From: DASRTE01 sp050743145
GTDB taxonomy: Bacteria > Actinomycetota > Actinomycetes > Jiangellales > Jiangellaceae
Reading direction: 5' to 3'
DNA length: 14,433 nt
Assembly (NCBI GenBank): GCA_050743145.1
Contig: JBOGDU010000318.1
Span: forward strand, 1-14,433
Shown piece by piece: positions 13,465 to 14,433 of the stretch. How positions within the stretch are numbered: the first letter of the stretch is position 1; each line of letters opens with the position of its first letter. Below the pieces are notes generated by a model. It made no database searches. It worked only from the letters and a program-made list of their open reading frames with translations, and was not told where the DNA came from. The position numbers and the translations under genes were made by a program.

Positions 13465-13533
13465 GTGACAGGTCGGCGCTTTGGCAGCCCCCGGTCGGCG
13501 AACGTCCGCCGCCCGGAGGGCATGCACGCCTGA
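13465..13533 (+). CDS. Possible 22-residue leader peptide upstream of the PheS-related ligase
   Basis: A short frame of 22 codons plus TGA that begins with GTG exactly six bases after a -10-like hexamer, so it could be the first codon of a leaderless mRNA. The product starts MTGRRFGSPR and ends RRPEGMHA. It is rich in arginine (positions 4, 5, 10, 15, 16) but has no run of one amino acid of the kind seen in classical amino-acid attenuators. Codons 9-15 (13489-13509) contain the 5' strands of an RNA helix that competes with a helix over the ligase ribosome-binding site. A ribosome on this frame would thus influence ligase translation. It could still be a chance frame; conservation of the peptide in relatives would decide. 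Confidence 0.4.
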   Translation: MTGRRFGSPRSANVRRPEGMHA

Positions 13534-13595
13534 CCTTCCGCGCGGACGACCGGCCGGGGGAGGATTCCCCGCCCCGACGCCCCGAAAGGCCGGTC
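13491..13595 (+). promoter_or_regulatory. Predicted translational attenuator with mutually exclusive helices
   Basis: Sequestering helix: GACCGGCC (13548-13555) pairs perfectly with GGCCGGTC (13588-13595). It covers the GG of the AAAGG ribosome-binding site and every base up to the ATG at 13596. A small nested stem, GGGGA/TCCCC (13557-13561 with 13566-13570), lies inside. Competing helix: CCGGT (13491-13495) with ACCGG (13549-13553), a seven-base bulge, and CGTCCGC (13503-13509) with GCGGACG (13542-13548). The 3' strand is continuous, and GCCC-GGA-GGGC (13511-13521) forms an inner hairpin. Both helices need 13548-13553, so only one can form. The 5' strand lies inside the upstream ORF. Pairings were found by eye; energies were not calculated. 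Confidence 0.5.
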
Positions 13596-14433
13596 ATGTC
13601 CGCCACGCCCGTTTCGACCGACGCCATGGTCGCCGCCCTGTCTACTCGCGACCTCACCGACCCCGTCCAGGGTCCGCACGCGATGCAGATCCTGGTCGAG
13701 CACGCCGTGCGCGCTCTCACCACGAACGGCGTGAACGTCCGCCTCGACCGCAGTCGCCCGATCGTTCCCGTTCAGGACAACTACGACCTGCTCGGCTACG
13801 CCCGGGACGCCGTGGCTCGAGATGCGCGCTACACCCGGTACGTCAGCGACACCTGCGTGCTGCGCAGCCACACGTCGGCAGGTGTCCCGTCCGCGTTGCG
13901 ACGCCTCGCCAACGACACCGACCCACCTGCCGACGTCCTGCTCGTGTTGCCCGGCATCTGCCACCGCCGCGACGCCATCGACCGCTGGCACACCGGCACG
14001 CCGCACCAGTTGGACCTGTGGCTGCTGCGCCGCGGTGGGCGGCGTCTCGACCACACCGATCTCGCCGACATGGTCAAGCGCCTGCTGGCGGCGGTCCTGC
14101 CCGGCATGCACTGGAGGTGGACCGCAGCCGAGCACCCGTACACGGTGGGAGGTCGCCAGATCGACGTCATCGACGCCGGCCGGCCGGTCGAGATCGCCGA
14201 GTGCGGGCTCGCTGCTCCCCACGTCCTTCGCAACGCAGGCGTCGATGCGGCGCGATGGAGCGGCCTCGCCCTGGGCATGGGGCTCGACCGCGCCCTGATG
14301 CTCCGTACCGGAGTGCCCGACATTCGACTCCTGCGCTCGCTGGATCCCAGAGTGTCCGCTCAGATGCTCGACCTCGCGCCGTATCGCTCGGTGTCCGACC
14401 TGCCGGCGGCCCGGCGCGACCTGTCGGTGGCCG
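13596..14433 (+). CDS. srmL: PheS-related ligase (SrmL-like), class II aminoacyl-tRNA-synthetase fold, 3'-truncated by the window edge
   Basis: 279 codons are visible. The protein resembles the catalytic subunit of phenylalanyl-tRNA synthetase. Its DARYTRYVSDTCVLRSHTS (76-94) matches the PheS region before motif 2. Motif 2 is GICHRRDAIDRWHTGTPHQLDLW-like (120-142, with Arg124-Arg125 and His137-Gln138). Motif 3 is GLALGMGLDRALMLRTGVPDIR-like (223-244, Arg232 for ATP). Unlike bacterial PheS it has no N-terminal coiled coil. From about 262 the text PYRSVSDLPAARRDLSVA looks like the opening of the FDX-ACB anticodon-binding domain normally found at the end of PheT. I recognise this as the family named PheS-related mystery ligase SrmL; substrate and product are unknown to me. 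ATG 13596 has AAAGG six bases upstream. Expression may be attenuated through the leader. Confidence 0.8.
   Translation, partial: MSATPVSTDAMVAALSTRDLTDPVQGPHAMQILVEHAVRALTTNGVNVRLDRSRPIVPVQDNYDLLGYARDAVARDARYTRYVSDTCVLRSHTSAGVPSALRRLANDTDPPADVLLVLPGICHRRDAIDRWHTGTPHQLDLWLLRRGGRRLDHTDLADMVKRLLAAVLPGMHWRWTAAEHPYTVGGRQIDVIDAGRPVEIAECGLAAPHVLRNAGVDAARWSGLALGMGLDRALMLRTGVPDIRLLRSLDPRVSAQMLDLAPYRSVSDLPAARRDLSVA

Noticed and set aside
11695..13527. A 610-codon open frame on the minus strand
   Set aside because: It runs antisense through the sugar kinase and XdhC-type genes, both of which have clear family signatures. Its own sequence is Arg/Gly/Asp-rich shadow text with no recognisable domain.
13456..13595. 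T-box or known metabolite riboswitch upstream of the PheS-related ligase
   Set aside because: I find no T-box bulge sequence or other recognised riboswitch core. The simpler description is competing helices with an upstream ORF.
1..14433. CRISPR array, IS element, prophage, tRNA or integration site
   Set aside because: No regularly spaced repeats, transposase or integrase motifs, or tRNA cloverleaf sequences were seen on either strand.

Overview
The window is very GC-rich. GTG and TTG starts are common, and several genes have a -10 hexamer placed directly before a GTG, as in leaderless transcripts. With the gene families present (DUF3039, an Rv0037c-like MFS beside YqgE, an IdeR/DtxR-type iron box, a PheS-related ligase) this points to a chromosomal segment of a high-GC Actinomycetota. 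A Geodermatophilales/Frankiales-like or neighbouring lineage is my guess, but the sequence alone does not fix it. I see no insertion sequence, phage, CRISPR array, tRNA or rRNA, and no base-composition break that would suggest recent transfer.

Layout. 1-1100 (+): an Lrp/AsnC regulator followed closely by a small exported Ig-like-fold protein. A divergent gene probably starts just left of the window. 1108-2194 (-): an IclR-type regulator and a thioredoxin, separated by a striking intergenic palindrome. 2195-2630: a long intergenic stretch that probably encodes a 68-residue small protein. 2631-3695 (+): a LacI-type regulator. 3716-5131 (-): an MFS transporter, divergent from a small DUF3039 zinc-ribbon-like protein (5219-5482, +). 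5515-10133 (-): one five-gene operon, reading from high to low coordinates: ferric-iron binding lipoprotein, fused two-domain permease, ATPase with TOBE domain, VanZ-like membrane protein and YqgE/AlgH protein. Each junction overlaps by 1 or 4 nt. The operon is headed by an iron-box-like operator lying between the probable -35 region and -10. 10407-11840 (-): NAD-type malic enzyme with an N-terminal ACT domain, followed by a large stem-loop. 11935-14433 (+): a PfkB-family sugar kinase, a stand-alone XdhC C-terminal-domain protein, and a PheS-related ligase (SrmL-like) truncated by the window edge.

How it works together. The operon is a complete FbpABC-type iron(III) importer, and the operator suggests it is repressed when iron is sufficient. 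VanZ-like and YqgE proteins are translationally coupled to its end. The other genes are mostly single transcription units with housekeeping or regulatory roles: redox (thioredoxin), carbon flux (malic enzyme, sugar kinase), efflux (MFS), and four transcription-factor families represented by three encoded regulators plus one predicted iron repressor site.

The best candidate for something undescribed is at the right end. The PheS-related ligase is a class II aminoacyl-tRNA-synthetase-like core that seems to run straight into an anticodon-binding-like (FDX-ACB) domain. It is preceded by a 140-nt leader holding a possible leaderless 22-codon upstream ORF and two mutually exclusive RNA pairings. 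One of these pairings buries the ligase ribosome-binding site. This looks like a translational attenuator controlling an enzyme of unknown function.
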